Assembly: GCF_000721075.1 (NCBI RefSeq)
Contig: NZ_JOEQ01000021.1
Span: 62,001 to 126,000, forward strand
Length of the DNA: 64,000 bases
Origin: Streptosporangium amethystogenes
Lineage (GTDB): Bacteria > Actinomycetota > Actinomycetes > Streptosporangiales > Streptosporangiaceae
Reading direction: 5' to 3'
The position numbers and the translations under genes are program-made. A model generated the notes under the pieces. It made no database searches. It was not told the DNA's origin and saw nothing but the letters and a program-made list of their open reading frames with translations. Shown piece by piece: positions 15,921-26,683 of the stretch. Position 1 is the stretch's first letter. Every line of letters begins with the position of its first letter.

Positions 15921-17593
15921 CTCAGCGTCTCCAAGTCGTCCAGCACGGTGTCGCGCCGTGCCAGGATTTCTTCCTGCGGTGACTCCTTCGCCCGCAGGAT
16001 GGGAGAGAAATCGCGATCCTCGACCGAGGCGACGGGCACTCCGTGCTCGATCAGGTCCTGGCAGCGCGCCAGGATCGTCAGGAGCGCGTCGGCGATGAGA
16101 GCGGTCCGTTCGGGCGGGCAGTACGCGTCCAGCGTGCTCAGCGAACTCTGCCGCAGGAAGCCCTCCCGCAGCAGGCGCCCGGCCAGCAGGCCAATACGCT
16201 CGCGGGCGGGCAGAGCACCTGCCCCGACCAACTCGGCCAGCGCGGTCAATCGGTCGGCCTCGGCCAGCAGGCCGCCCACGCGCGCGCGGCGGGCCGCGTT
16301 CTCGGGAGCGCCATGGGTCAGGGCATCGGCGTCGCGAGAGAAGGAATCGCGCCAGGAGATCGCCGGGTAGTGCCGCGCGTAGGCGAGGTCGCGGTCCAGG
16401 GCCCACAACGTTCGCACGAACCGCTCCGTCTGTGCTGTGACGGGTTCGGTCAGATCTCCGCCCGGGGGCGAGACGGCTCCGACGATCGTCACCGATCCTG
16501 TGGCACCGCCCAGCGTGATGACCCGTCCGGCTCGCTCGTAGAACGCGGCGAGGGCGGAGGCGAGATCCGCCGGATACCCCTCCTCAGCCGGAAGGATTCC
16601 GCTACGGGAGGCGAATTCCCGGCGTGCCTCGGCCCAGCGCGAGGTCGAGTCGGCGATGACCACCGCCGCGTAACCCATGTCGCGGAAATGCTCGGCGACC
16701 GTGACTCCCGTGTAGATGCTGGCCTCGCGCGCCATCATCGGCATGTTGGAGGTGTTGGCGATCACGACGGTCCTGTCGGAGAGCCGCCCGCCGGTACGTG
16801 GGTCCGACAGCTCGGCCAGCTCGGCGACGACATCCGCCATCTCGTTGCCGCGCTCCCCGCAGCCGATGTAGATCACCACGTCGGCGTCACACCACTTGGC
16901 GATCTGCTGAAGGAGCACGGTCTTGCCCGTGCCGAACCCGCCGGGCACGGCCGCGGTGCCCCCGAGGCACACGGGCAGGAGCAGGTCGATGACCCGCTGC
17001 CCCGTAGTGAGCGGCACCGTCCCCTCCAGCCGCGACAGGTACGGCAGGGCGAGGCGCACCGGCTGGCGGCGGGTCAGGCGGACCTCGGTTCCGCCGACGA
17101 CCGCGATCACGGCGTCGTGCGGATAGTGGCCTGCCTGCCGGATGGCGGAGACCTCGCCTCCTGGCGACAGGACCAGATAGGCCGGCGAGCTCGCGTCTTC
17201 GACGCGCCCGATGGCCGTCCCCGGCGCCGCTGTTCGCCCCTGCTCGACCAGCGGCGTGAACCGCCATGGGCGGGCGGCGGACGCGGGCGTGGGCGCAGCC
17301 GGGTTCAGCCAGGGGCCCGCGTCTGTGAGAGGCCGGAGCAGCCCGTCGTACACCCCACCCAGCAGGTGAGGCCCCAGCAGAGCCGAGACGGGAGATCCGC
17401 CGCGGTCGGCGGGATCGCCTGGGGCCAGCCCACCGGTGTACTCGTACGCCTGTACTGTGGCGTGGCCGTCCCTCAGCGTGACGATCTCGCCCGGCAGCCT
17501 GTGAGGTCCGAGCAGGACCAGCTCGAACATGGCCGCGCCGATGAGGTCCTCGACTTCGACCAAGGGGCCGTTGACCCGGCTCACGGTGCCCAC
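15917..17593 (-). CDS. V/A-type ATPase subunit A (catalytic)
   Basis: 558 residues. It carries the catalytic nucleotide site: the P-loop GGFGTGKT at residues 218-225, the GERGNEM arginine/glutamate region and SRWAEARREFASRSGILPAEEGYP. The non-homologous region typical of V/A-type subunit A (VYDGLLRPL... GEVSAIRQAGHYP) separates it from F-type beta. At 558 residues it is slightly shorter than the usual 580-600. Its start lies within the 3' end of the E gene. Confidence 0.94.
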   Translation of the reverse strand: MGTVSRVNGPLVEVEDLIGAAMFELVLLGPHRLPGEIVTLRDGHATVQAYEYTGGLAPGDPADRGGSPVSALLGPHLLGGVYDGLLRPLTDAGPWLNPAAPTPASAARPWRFTPLVEQGRTAAPGTAIGRVEDASSPAYLVLSPGGEVSAIRQAGHYPHDAVIAVVGGTEVRLTRRQPVRLALPYLSRLEGTVPLTTGQRVIDLLLPVCLGGTAAVPGGFGTGKTVLLQQIAKWCDADVVIYIGCGERGNEMADVVAELAELSDPRTGGRLSDRTVVIANTSNMPMMAREASIYTGVTVAEHFRDMGYAAVVIADSTSRWAEARREFASRSGILPAEEGYPADLASALAAFYERAGRVITLGGATGSVTIVGAVSPPGGDLTEPVTAQTERFVRTLWALDRDLAYARHYPAISWRDSFSRDADALTHGAPENAARRARVGGLLAEADRLTALAELVGAGALPARERIGLLAGRLLREGFLRQSSLSTLDAYCPPERTALIADALLTILARCQDLIEHGVPVASVEDRDFSPILRAKESPQEEILARRDTVLDDLETLR

Positions 17594-18093
17594 AGCCGCT
17601 CCACCTCCGCTCCGAGTGCGTCAACGGCTCGTGCGGCCAGCGCGCTGAGCGTGCAGTCGACGCGTCGCCCGTGTCCCTCTGCCAGCACTCCGCCGTCAGG
17701 CTGCTCTTTCACCACCATGTCCGTCCCCCCGGCGTTGCGGGCCAGAGCGCTCAGCCGGTCGAGCAGCCTGGGGTAACAGGGGTCGGCGCGCAGTGCCCTG
17801 ACCACGGTGGCCGACTGTGCGTACAGTTCGTCCAGGGCCTCCCGTCGAGCGGCGAGTTCCGTGTGGCGGACTCGGCGCTCGGCGTGGACCCGCTCGGCGA
17901 CCGCGTCCGCCCTGGCCTGGGCGGCCCCGTCGGCGCGGGCGTCGGCGAGGACGTTCCGGGCCTCCCGGCGGGCGGCTGCGACCAGTTCGGCGGCCTCTTT
18001 CTCAGCCTCAGCCGTGATCTCCGTGGTGTCGACCTCGACCTGCCTGGACAAGGCTTCGGCCAGCGGCGCCAGAGCGTCCCGCATGGTCGTCAC
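17581..18093 (-). CDS. V/A-type ATPase subunit E (peripheral stalk)
   Basis: 170 residues. An N-terminal Ala/Glu-rich coiled coil (ITAEAEKEAAELVAAARREARNVLADARADGAA) is followed by a small C-terminal domain. This is the E-subunit layout; E pairs with G in the stator stalk. GTG 18093 overlaps the F-gene stop; ATG 18084 in the same frame is the alternative. It overlaps the A gene by 13 bases. Confidence 0.82.
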   Translation of the reverse strand: MTTMRDALAPLAEALSRQVEVDTTEITAEAEKEAAELVAAARREARNVLADARADGAAQARADAVAERVHAERRVRHTELAARREALDELYAQSATVVRALRADPCYPRLLDRLSALARNAGGTDMVVKEQPDGGVLAEGHGRRVDCTLSALAARAVDALGAEVERLWAP

Positions 18094-18302
18094 GGCGGCA
18101 TCACCACCGTCAACCTCTCTGTGGCCTGCTCGCCGACTGCCTCGGCCGCCTCCGGGGTGAGGATCACCACGGCGACGTCGTCGCCGAGACGGTTCCACGC
18201 CGCACGGGCGGCATCGGTTGTGTCGGCCGGAAGAACGACCACTCCGGCAAGCCGGAAGCCCGTCACGCGGACGGTCTCGCCGATGACGACGACGGTCGCC
18301 AT
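18090..18302 (-). CDS. V/A-type ATPase subunit F
   Basis: 70 residues: MATVVVIGETVRVTGFRLAG is the classic F-subunit start (Rossmann-like G-F-R-L-A-G). F docks on subunit D in the central stalk. The chain is shorter than the usual 100 or so residues and lacks the C-terminal regulatory helix, which could alter self-inhibition. It lies 6 bases after the K gene. Confidence 0.82.
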   Translation of the reverse strand: MATVVVIGETVRVTGFRLAGVVVLPADTTDAARAAWNRLGDDVAVVILTPEAAEAVGEQATERLTVVMPP

Positions 18303-18308
18303 GGCCGG

Positions 18309-19903
<1,595 letters not shown>

Positions 19904-19946
19904 GGTCCCGGTTCCTTGCAGGTCCGGTCGCGTGCGCGCATCGCCG

Positions 19947-20837
19947 TCATGACCGCGCGGCCAGTTCCAGGGCGGCGCGCACCCGCCGGGCGTCCGCCGC
20001 CAGGACGGCGACCGAGCCGAGGACCGGGCTCGCTGTGAAGCCCGCCCCGGTCAGGAGATCACGTCCTTCGTCTTCCACGCGCTGCCACCAGCACTCCTCG
20101 CCCCGCGACAGCTCACGCGGATCCTCGATCTCCTGCAGCACCCAGCGCGCCGCCCTGGGCAGACGCTCTGCCATCTCGCGTATCGAGGGCGCATCCAGCG
20201 CGCCGTCCCCGACGAGTACGCGGCAGCGTCCCCTCGCTCGTCCGGCCAGCCTGGCGCCTTCTGCCAGGTGCGTACGGGCGAGCAGCAGGGCCGTCGCCCC
20301 CAAAGCCCACGGCCTGGCCCGCGGAACGGTCTCGACCACCCCTTCGGCCCAGGCCAGGCGCATGCCCAGTTGGATCTCGCGGGGGCTGGCACCACCCGGA
20401 TCTCCCCACGGGGAGGTGGCCAGCGCCGCCCGTACCTCGGCAGGGGATCCGCACAGCCGCAGCCTCTGCCACTCGGTGCCCAGCGAGCCCAGGACGAACT
20501 CGGGTTCTGCCTCACCTCCCGTGAACCGGCAGATCAGCTCGTCCACGTTGGCGAGCTCGAACCAGCGGGCCAGCACGCGGATCATCTGCCCTCCCTCCCG
20601 AGGCAGCCAGCCGGCCAGCACACGTAGATGCCACAGCAAGGTGGCCAGGACCGCCCACTGGGCCTCCGCCAGAGTTTGCCCACGCCGCACGTCATGCCCA
20701 TACGGCGTGTCACCCAGCAGAGCCACCGCCTCGCGTACGGATCCGCATGTCGCGATGCGCCGCGCACACGCGCTTCCCACCCTCCGCCGGACGAGAGCTC
20801 TGGCGCGTGTCGCCCCAGCGGCCCACGAAGCGGTCAT
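19947..20837 (-). CDS. V/A-type ATPase subunit C-like (rotor collar)
   Basis: 296 residues, largely alpha-helical, Arg/Leu/Ala-rich. The order of genes and parts such as RWFELANVDELICRFTGGE and WAEGVVETVPRARPWALGATALLLART suggest the AC39/C subunit, which links the stalk to the proteolipid ring. Similarity is weak by eye and the call rests mostly on operon position and length. ATG 20837 overlaps the upstream stop (ATGA). Confidence 0.65.
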   Translation of the reverse strand: MTASWAAGATRARALVRRRVGSACARRIATCGSVREAVALLGDTPYGHDVRRGQTLAEAQWAVLATLLWHLRVLAGWLPREGGQMIRVLARWFELANVDELICRFTGGEAEPEFVLGSLGTEWQRLRLCGSPAEVRAALATSPWGDPGGASPREIQLGMRLAWAEGVVETVPRARPWALGATALLLARTHLAEGARLAGRARGRCRVLVGDGALDAPSIREMAERLPRAARWVLQEIEDPRELSRGEECWWQRVEDEGRDLLTGAGFTASPVLGSVAVLAADARRVRAALELAARS

Positions 20838-21268
20838 GACCGCTCATCGGCCAAGGACCTGACCATGTCGGCCACCCGGGCCACCATCTCCGGCATCCGA
20901 GCGGCCGAGCGCCTGCGGACCCCCTCAGCGGCGGCCGCGGCCTCACGCAGGAGCTCCGCGGCCGCCTGATCGCGGTCCTGACGGGCAAGAGCCGACAGCC
21001 GTGCACGCTCCGCATCCGCCTCCGCGTGGGCCGAGGCGACGATGGCCGCCGCCTGATCGTGGGCGTGCGCCCGCATGTGGTCGGCACGGCGTTGGGCGTG
21101 TTCTCGCTCGTTCGCGCACGCGGCCTGGATGTCGGCGAGTGCCGAAAAGATCGGCGCCAGCTCGTCGGCCTGGTCGGCCACGTGGTCGGCAGGGATGCCT
21201 GCGGGGGCCGCTGCCCCGGGCACGCCGGAGGGGCGGAATCGTACCAGAAAATCGCCCAGCCGGACCAT
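20834..21268 (-). CDS. V/A-type ATPase subunit G/H-like coiled coil (first gene of operon)
   Basis: 144 residues. After about 35 Gly/Pro-containing residues comes a long charged helix (REHAQRRADHMRAHAHDQAAAIVASAHAEADAER...) typical of stator-stalk G/H subunits. ATG 21268 follows GGGGAGGTGAG. The 223 bases between it and the acyl-CoA ligase gene must hold the operon promoter; no clear consensus was identified. Confidence 0.72.
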   Translation of the reverse strand: MVRLGDFLVRFRPSGVPGAAAPAGIPADHVADQADELAPIFSALADIQAACANEREHAQRRADHMRAHAHDQAAAIVASAHAEADAERARLSALARQDRDQAAAELLREAAAAAEGVRRRSAARMPEMVARVADMVRSLADERS

Positions 21269-21491
21269 CGCTCACCTCCCCGTGTCCCATCACCTTGGGT
21301 AATGCCCGCGACAGAACCAAAAGTCGGGCAATAGGCGGCCAAATGTCGGCCAGGCTGTGGAGTCGGCGGAGGGCCCCCATCGGAGCCCGAACCGGTGGTT
21401 CAGCGCCGCGGCGGCTCGCTGATCCTCATTCTGCTGTGCTGGCCGGCTGGTCGACATGGCCCAGCGGATGGCCTGGCCACCGGTCAGCTGG

Positions 21492-24083
21492 TCAGCGCAG
21501 CCGTCGCAGTAGCGGCGAGGGCGGCTTCTCGCAGGGCGCCAACCGGATTCGGGCGTCCACTGTGGCTGTGCCTCCTGCTGTGACGACGACCGGATTGAGG
21601 TCCAGTTCGGCCACCTGCGGCAGATCCTCGAGCAGCCTGCCGATCCGTACGACCTGATCGGCCAGGGCGGGGACATCGACAGGTGGCGAACCCCGGTAGC
21701 CGTACAGCACCGGAGCGCAGCGCAGCTCGTTGATCATGTCGATGGCATCGATGACGGGCGGTACCCGGAAGACGCGGTCGGCCAGCAGATCGGCCATCAC
21801 CCCGCCCATGCCGACCATGACCAGCGGCCCGAACACCGAGTAGTTCACGCCGCCCACAATGATCTCCACGCCTCCGGACAGCATTCGCTGGACGATCGCA
21901 CCGGTCATCTCCGCGCCTATCCGCGTCGACATGTCGTGATATGCCCGCCGTACCTCGTCTGGGGTCTGGAGATTGAGCCGGACTCCACCGACCTCGCTCT
22001 TGTGCACGGGACCTGTGGCCTTGAGCACGACGGGCAGCCCGATGCGGGAGGCCGCCGCGACGGCAGTCTCAGGGCCGTCCACGTCAATGGACTTCACCGG
22101 CGTCGCGCCATAGCAGCCGAGCAGCCGGGCGGCATCGGCAGGTGCCAGCCAGCCACCGTCCGGGCGCGCCTCCAACTCCGCGTGAACGATCTCCCGGGCG
22201 GTCTTCTCGTCAGCCGGAGGAGGTACTGGAACAAGTTCGACGGGGCGGCTGCGCCATTCGGCGTAACGCACCACGTAGGCCAGAGCCTGGATGGCCTGCT
22301 CGGGGAAGGCGTAGCTGGGCACGTGGCCGTCGATCAGGTCGTCGTGGCCGATGACGCAGGCCAGCATGGTCTTGGCCGCTGTCTTGGCCGCGTCGGCGAT
22401 GGCCTGGCAGGTCGCGTCCAGGCCATCACCGAATGGCGGGGTATAGACAACGAGGACCACGTCGATGTCGGGTGAGGCGGCCAGGGCCTCGATGGCGGCG
22501 CCGATCTCGGCGGCTGTGGCATCGGCGGTCAGGTCGACCGGGTTGCCCAGCGCAGCGGCGGCACGGGCATCCAGCAGTCCGGACGGCAGTTCGGGAACGA
22601 CGAGGCCGTGCACTTCGCAGGCGTCGGCGGCCATCGCCTGCGGCCCGCCCGAGTTGCCCACGATGGCTACCCGGCGACCGCACGGCAGCGGCTGAGCGGC
22701 CAGCAGCTTGGCGGTGTCGATAAGCTCAGGAACGCTGTCGAGCCGGATCACACCGGCGGCCCGAGTGAGCGCGTCCACCGCCACGTCCGGGGTGGCCGCG
22801 GCGGCGGTGTGCGAGCGCACCGCCCGGCCTCCGGCCTTGCCGCGGCCGCTCTTGACCAGCAGCACCGGCTTGCGCTTACCGACCCGGCGGGTGATGCGCG
22901 CGAACCTGCGCGGGTTGCCGAACGACTCCAGATACAGCGCGATCACACCGGTGTCGTCGTCGTCCTCCCAATACTCCAGCAGGTCGTTGCCGCTGACGTC
23001 GGCCTTGTTACCGACCGACACGAACGACGACACGTCCAGCCGATCCAGCAACGCCGCGCCCACGGCGCCGGACTGCGACATCAACGCCACACGGCCTCGG
23101 ACGGGCCGGTGCGGCAGGAAGCTGGCGTTCAGCCGGGCTCTGGTGTTCACCACACCCAGGCAGTTCGGACCGATGAGCCGCATCCCAGCCATACGGCACA
23201 CCCGCAGTAGTTCCGACTCTGCCGCCCGTTGTCCGGCCTCGGCGAACCCCGATGTCAGCACCACCAGCCCGGCTACCCCCGCCGCCGCGCAGTCGCGCGC
23301 CACTTGGAGCACATATCGGGCAGGCACCGCCACCACCGCCAGGTCCACGCCGCCGGGCACCTTGGGGTGGCAGGTCAGCCCGGCGATCTCGCTCACGTTG
23401 GGGTTGACGGGATAGATCGGCCCGCAGAAACCGCCGTCGATGAGGTTGCGCAGCACCTTGTGCCCAACAGCGTGTTCGTCGCGGCTGGCGCCGACCACCG
23501 CCACCGCGCGGGGCGCCAGCACGCGTGCGAGGGACGCCCGCTCCGCCTCGTGGTCACGAACCTCGATGGCCGCCATCAGCCTGGGAGTGGACTCGGCGGC
23601 GATGCTGACGTGCACCGTGTCGCCATCAAAGCACTGCTCCACCCTCAGGCCCAGGTCACGCAACACCCGGATCATCGGCCGATTCTCGGCCAGCACGTCG
23701 GCCACCAGTTCGCGTACGCCATGCTCGGCGGCGTCCACGGCGATGTGCTCCAGCAGCAGCGTGCCCAAGCCATGCCCGTGTACGGCGTCGTCCAGAAGGA
23801 TGCCCAGGTCGGCGCGACCGTCCTCGATGGGGATGTACTCGGCTACTGCGACCAATCGGCCGTGCAGGCCTGCCACCAGCGCGCGTCCGTCGTACCTGTC
23901 ACCGGTGATGCGATCGATGTAGGTGTGTGCGGTGTTGCGGCCGCTGGTGAAGAAACGCAGGTATGCCGAGCGCTCCGAGGAGCGGTCCACCAGCTCGTGC
24001 AGCTCCTCGCGATCGGCGGAACGGAGCGGGCGCACGTGGGCGATACCGCCGTCGCGCAACAGCACGTCGTATCCGTCAGGCAT
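21492..24083 (-). CDS. GNAT / ADP-forming acyl-CoA ligase (SlPatA-type protein acetyltransferase)
   Basis: 863 residues from ATG 24083. The N-terminal GNAT domain (residues 10-165; DVLLRDGGIAHVRPLRSADREEL, GHGLGTLLLEHIAVDAAEHG) precedes a CoA-binding domain (VAVVGASRDEHAVGHKVLRNL), a ligase domain with the phospho-His region SHTAAAATPDVA, and an ATP-grasp domain at the C-terminus. GNAT-first order is that of Streptomyces SlPatA, which acetylates and so inactivates acetyl-CoA synthetase; E. coli PatZ has the reverse order. The usual SHTGALAG loop is altered, so ligase activity is uncertain. A longer upstream frame crosses a hairpin and lacks family similarity. Confidence 0.9.
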   Translation of the reverse strand: MPDGYDVLLRDGGIAHVRPLRSADREELHELVDRSSERSAYLRFFTSGRNTAHTYIDRITGDRYDGRALVAGLHGRLVAVAEYIPIEDGRADLGILLDDAVHGHGLGTLLLEHIAVDAAEHGVRELVADVLAENRPMIRVLRDLGLRVEQCFDGDTVHVSIAAESTPRLMAAIEVRDHEAERASLARVLAPRAVAVVGASRDEHAVGHKVLRNLIDGGFCGPIYPVNPNVSEIAGLTCHPKVPGGVDLAVVAVPARYVLQVARDCAAAGVAGLVVLTSGFAEAGQRAAESELLRVCRMAGMRLIGPNCLGVVNTRARLNASFLPHRPVRGRVALMSQSGAVGAALLDRLDVSSFVSVGNKADVSGNDLLEYWEDDDDTGVIALYLESFGNPRRFARITRRVGKRKPVLLVKSGRGKAGGRAVRSHTAAAATPDVAVDALTRAAGVIRLDSVPELIDTAKLLAAQPLPCGRRVAIVGNSGGPQAMAADACEVHGLVVPELPSGLLDARAAAALGNPVDLTADATAAEIGAAIEALAASPDIDVVLVVYTPPFGDGLDATCQAIADAAKTAAKTMLACVIGHDDLIDGHVPSYAFPEQAIQALAYVVRYAEWRSRPVELVPVPPPADEKTAREIVHAELEARPDGGWLAPADAARLLGCYGATPVKSIDVDGPETAVAAASRIGLPVVLKATGPVHKSEVGGVRLNLQTPDEVRRAYHDMSTRIGAEMTGAIVQRMLSGGVEIIVGGVNYSVFGPLVMVGMGGVMADLLADRVFRVPPVIDAIDMINELRCAPVLYGYRGSPPVDVPALADQVVRIGRLLEDLPQVAELDLNPVVVTAGGTATVDARIRLAPCEKPPSPLLRRLR

Positions 24084-24434
24084 GTCGGGTCTTCCGCTCA
24101 GATGCAGGGCGGCCGCGTGGACCGAGTGCAGTCCTCTGGACCCGACGTTTCCGCACTGCCGGGCGCGTCCGGCAGTGCCGGACGGCCCTTTGGCCAAGGC
24201 CGAAGGTCCCTGACGCCGCGTGCTTCGGAGGGTCATCGTGAACGAGCCGGAGATCAAGGCCCCGATGGGCTCCCCGTCCTGTTCTTCGGCGGCCGATTCC
24301 TCGGCAAGATCTTCAGCGGGTGTCCCGCGCCGGCAGTTCGTCAGTGCGACCTTAGCCGGTCTCCGGCTCGAAACAGCTGGTCGAAGGCACTACGAACCAC
24401 ACCAGATGTACGGGCGGACTCCCGGCTCAGGACA
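24084..24434. other. Gene-free spacer upstream of the acyl-CoA ligase gene
   Basis: 351 bases between purU and the acyl-CoA ligase, both on the minus strand. GCACTGCCGG (24153-24162) and CCGGCAGTGC (24169-24178) form a 10-base-pair hairpin some 70 bases before the ligase start, and a near-palindrome centred on TGGCCA lies at about 24190-24196. They could be a leader hairpin, the purU terminator or an operator. No gene is supported here. Confidence 0.5.
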
Positions 24435-25289
24435 CTAGCGGGGGAAGACGATCGTCTTGTGGCCGTCGAGCAGGACGCGCTGCTCGGTGTGCCAGCGGAC
24501 GGCGCGGGCCAGGACCTGGCACTCGACGTCACGGCCGATGGCGGCGAGGTCGTCCGCGGAGTGGGTGTGGTTGACCCGGGCGACCTCCTGCTCGATGATC
24601 GGCCCCTCGTCGAGGTCGGCGGTCACGTAGTGCGCGGTCGCGCCGATCAGCTTCACGCCGCGGGAGTGCGCCTGGTGGTAGGGCTTGGCACCCTTGAACG
24701 ACGGCAGGAACGAATGGTGGATATTGATCACGTTGCCCGCGAGCTTGACGCAGAGGTCCTCGGAGAGCACCTGCATGTAGCGGGCGAGCACCACCAGGTC
24801 GGCCCGGTAGTGATCGACGAGGGTCAGCACCTCCGCCTCCTGCCTGGCCTTGGTCTCAGGAGTGACCGGCAGGTGGTGGTAGTCGATGCCGTACGACTGG
24901 GTCAGCGGCCGCAGGTCCGGATGGTTGGAGACGACCGCGACGATCTCGATGTCGAGCAGACCCGAACGCGTCCGGTAGAGCAGGTCGTTCAGGCAGTGGC
25001 CGAACTTGCTGACCATCACCAGCACGCGCGGCTTGACGGATGCCTCCCGCAGCTTGAAATCCATGCCGAACTCGGGGGCGAGCGCCGCGAAGGCCTCGCG
25101 CAGCTCCCCGTCGGGCAGCGGAGAGGCGAACTGCACCCGCATGAAGAACCGCTCGGTCACGGCATCACCGAACTGCTGGCTCTCGATGATGTTGCAGCCC
25201 CGTCCGGCCAGAAGACCGGAGACCGCCGCCACCACGCCAGGACGGTCCGGGCAGGACAGCGTCAACACAAACTCGGCCCTGGAACTCAT
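24435..25289 (-). CDS. purU: Formyltetrahydrofolate deformylase PurU
   Basis: 284 residues. It hydrolyses 10-formyl-THF to formate and THF. An N-terminal ACT domain (FVLTLSCPDRPGVVAAVSGLLAGRGCNIIE) is followed by a formyltransferase-like domain with NVINIHHSFLPSFKGAKPYHQAH, ATAHYVTADLDEGPIIEQ and the conserved Asp. Length equals the family norm. It is transcribed alone, divergently from the NUDIX gene. Confidence 0.95.
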   Translation of the reverse strand: MSSRAEFVLTLSCPDRPGVVAAVSGLLAGRGCNIIESQQFGDAVTERFFMRVQFASPLPDGELREAFAALAPEFGMDFKLREASVKPRVLVMVSKFGHCLNDLLYRTRSGLLDIEIVAVVSNHPDLRPLTQSYGIDYHHLPVTPETKARQEAEVLTLVDHYRADLVVLARYMQVLSEDLCVKLAGNVINIHHSFLPSFKGAKPYHQAHSRGVKLIGATAHYVTADLDEGPIIEQEVARVNHTHSADDLAAIGRDVECQVLARAVRWHTEQRVLLDGHKTIVFPR

Positions 25290-25454
25290 GCCTTCACCCT
25301 TGAGCTGGAGAGGTCGGATCGTAAGGTACTTCCACCTGACCTGGGCAGACTACAGCGAATCCCGACGCCACACCCAGCCGGTCGGTACCCGGCGAGCCAG
25401 CAGGTACGCAGAGCCGCCCGGACCCGGATCCGGCGGTGATAGCGTCCCTGAGCT

Positions 25455-25913
25455 ATGAACGCCCCTCAGCCGAACGACCGGCCCGCCGCCCGGGTGGTCT
25501 GTGTGGACTCCTTTGGCCGGGTGCTTCTCATGCACTGGCGTGACACCGTCAGCGGCCAGAGCCTGTGGGAGCCACCGGGCGGCGGCATAGACCCGGGCGA
25601 GACCCCTCTTGACGCGGCACGGCGGGAGCTGACGGAGGAGACGGGCCTGCCCGGCGAGGCGGTCATGGACCGCTGGGTGCCGGTACGCCGTGACTTCCAC
25701 TGGCTCGGCGTCCACTACGTCAAGACCGAACGGTTCTACCTGGCCAGGTTCGAGGGCACTCCCAAGGTGGGCCCGGGATCGTTCAGCGCCGAGGAGAACA
25801 CCACCTACCTGGGCTTCGGCTGGGTCTCAGCGGAGGAGATGGCCGACCTCCCCGACCGCCTGGAGCCTCCGGACCTGCAACAGGTCGTCTCCCGCGTCAC
25901 CCGGCTGGGGTGA
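25455..25913 (+). CDS. NUDIX hydrolase
   Basis: 152 residues with a full Nudix box: GGGIDPGETPLDAARRELTEETGL fits GX5EX7REUXEEXGU, at about residues 38-60. Such enzymes split nucleoside diphosphates linked to other groups; the substrate cannot be told from sequence. ATG 25455 is close to the purU divergent promoter region. A strong hairpin follows. Confidence 0.9.
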   Translation: MNAPQPNDRPAARVVCVDSFGRVLLMHWRDTVSGQSLWEPPGGGIDPGETPLDAARRELTEETGLPGEAVMDRWVPVRRDFHWLGVHYVKTERFYLARFEGTPKVGPGSFSAEENTTYLGFGWVSAEEMADLPDRLEPPDLQQVVSRVTRLG

Positions 25914-25951
25914 GCCGGTCATCGAGCACACCCGGGAATCCCGTTGCGGCA

Positions 25952-25980
25952 CGGCCCTCGATCTCGAAGATCGAGGGCCG
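25952..25980 (+). terminator. Perfect 13-bp hairpin after NUDIX gene
   Basis: CGGCCCTCGATCT and AGATCGAGGGCCG pair over 13 bases around a 3-base loop, 39 bases after the stop. There is no U tract, as usual in these genomes. It may serve both this gene and the minus-strand block arriving from the right. Confidence 0.75.
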
Positions 25981-26018
25981 CGGTCGTCAGGGAACGATTC
26001 TTCCGGCCGGGGAGGATC

Positions 26019-26093
26019 TCAGCCCTTGTGGATGGCGCCGGCAATGCCACCGAGCCTGGACACGCCAAATTTGTGAACAATGATCTTTTTCAT
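26019..26093 (-). CDS. Possible 24-residue basic micropeptide
   Basis: ATG 26093 opens a 24-codon frame starting MKKIIVHKFGVSRLGG and ending in IHKG, preceded by GGTGAG. It is cationic and partly hydrophobic with Gly-rich centre. It lies 98 bases after the GNAT gene, on the same strand as the GNAT and XRE-TPR regulator genes, in the most AT-rich patch of the window. A palindrome sits about 60 bases upstream. No family is recognised; it could be a signalling or membrane-active peptide, or a chance frame. Confidence 0.35.
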   Translation of the reverse strand: MKKIIVHKFGVSRLGGIAGAIHKG

Positions 26094-26151
26094 CGCACTC
26101 ACCCGAGGACGGCGATAGCCACGAAAGACAAGTATTCGGATATTTTCGAAA

Positions 26152-26164
26152 TTGGCAATGCCAA
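26152..26164. promoter_or_regulatory. 13-bp palindrome upstream of the micropeptide
   Basis: TTGGCAATGCCAA is a perfect inverted repeat with one central base. It lies in AT-rich sequence between the GNAT stop and the micropeptide frame, where a promoter could be expected. It may be an operator, possibly for the adjacent XRE protein. Confidence 0.35.
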
Positions 26165-26191
26165 ATAGCAAAGTGGTCTAAATTCGAGTCA

Positions 26192-26683
26192 CTACATTAA
26201 GGTAGACATAGCGACCATTAGCTCTTTTTCTCCATAAACCACCACAGATCCCCCTCGCTCTTCTCTGCGGATCTCGCGCCACCCGAACTTGCGATAGAGC
26301 TCCATCGCCGCGGGCTGGCTCAGGGTGGTATCTCCGCGGAGCCTCACGTAGCCGAGTTCAATCGCCCGCGCCTCCAGCGCGACGACCATCTGGGCACCGA
26401 ACCCGCGACGCTGGAACTCCGGATGAACCCGCATCCGGCACATCTCGGCGGTCTGATCGTCAACGCGACGGAGCCCGCCCATCGTGACAATACGTCCGCC
26501 AGGCGTCTCACCCACGAGGAACTCTCCCCGGTCGGCGAGATAGATCTCGTGGATCCTGGGGAAGTCGTCCTCGTAGTAGACGCCGTCTCCCGGCGCGAGA
26601 CCGACCTGGGCGAGGCATATCTGGTGGAGCGCCCAGACGGATTCGATGTCGGACCAGCGATAACGCCGAAGCCTCGGCCTCAA
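26192..26683 (-). CDS. GNAT family N-acetyltransferase
   Basis: 163 residues. The GNAT core is visible: MGGLRRVDDQTAEMCRMRVHPEFQRRGFGAQMVVALEARAIELGY includes the acetyl-CoA loop Q/RxxGxG/A (QRRGFGAQ), and AMELYRKFGWREI is the usual last strand-helix. The substrate is unknown. ATG 26683 overlaps the stop of the XRE-TPR gene, so the two are translated together. Confidence 0.88.
   Translation of the reverse strand: MRPRLRRYRWSDIESVWALHQICLAQVGLAPGDGVYYEDDFPRIHEIYLADRGEFLVGETPGGRIVTMGGLRRVDDQTAEMCRMRVHPEFQRRGFGAQMVVALEARAIELGYVRLRGDTTLSQPAAMELYRKFGWREIRREERGGSVVVYGEKELMVAMSTLM

Noticed and set aside
24084..24257. Longer start for the GNAT/acyl-CoA ligase at 24257 or 24236
   Set aside because: The added residues have no family similarity and cross a 10-base-pair hairpin; ATG 24083 has a ribosome site and the expected N-terminus.
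23229..25439. 736-codon plus-strand frame across the acyl-CoA ligase and purU genes
   Set aside because: It spans two genes on the opposite strand plus their spacer and has shadow composition.
25944..26168. 74-codon plus-strand frame in the AT-rich patch
   Set aside because: It runs through the terminator hairpin, has no ribosome site and shows no protein-like pattern.
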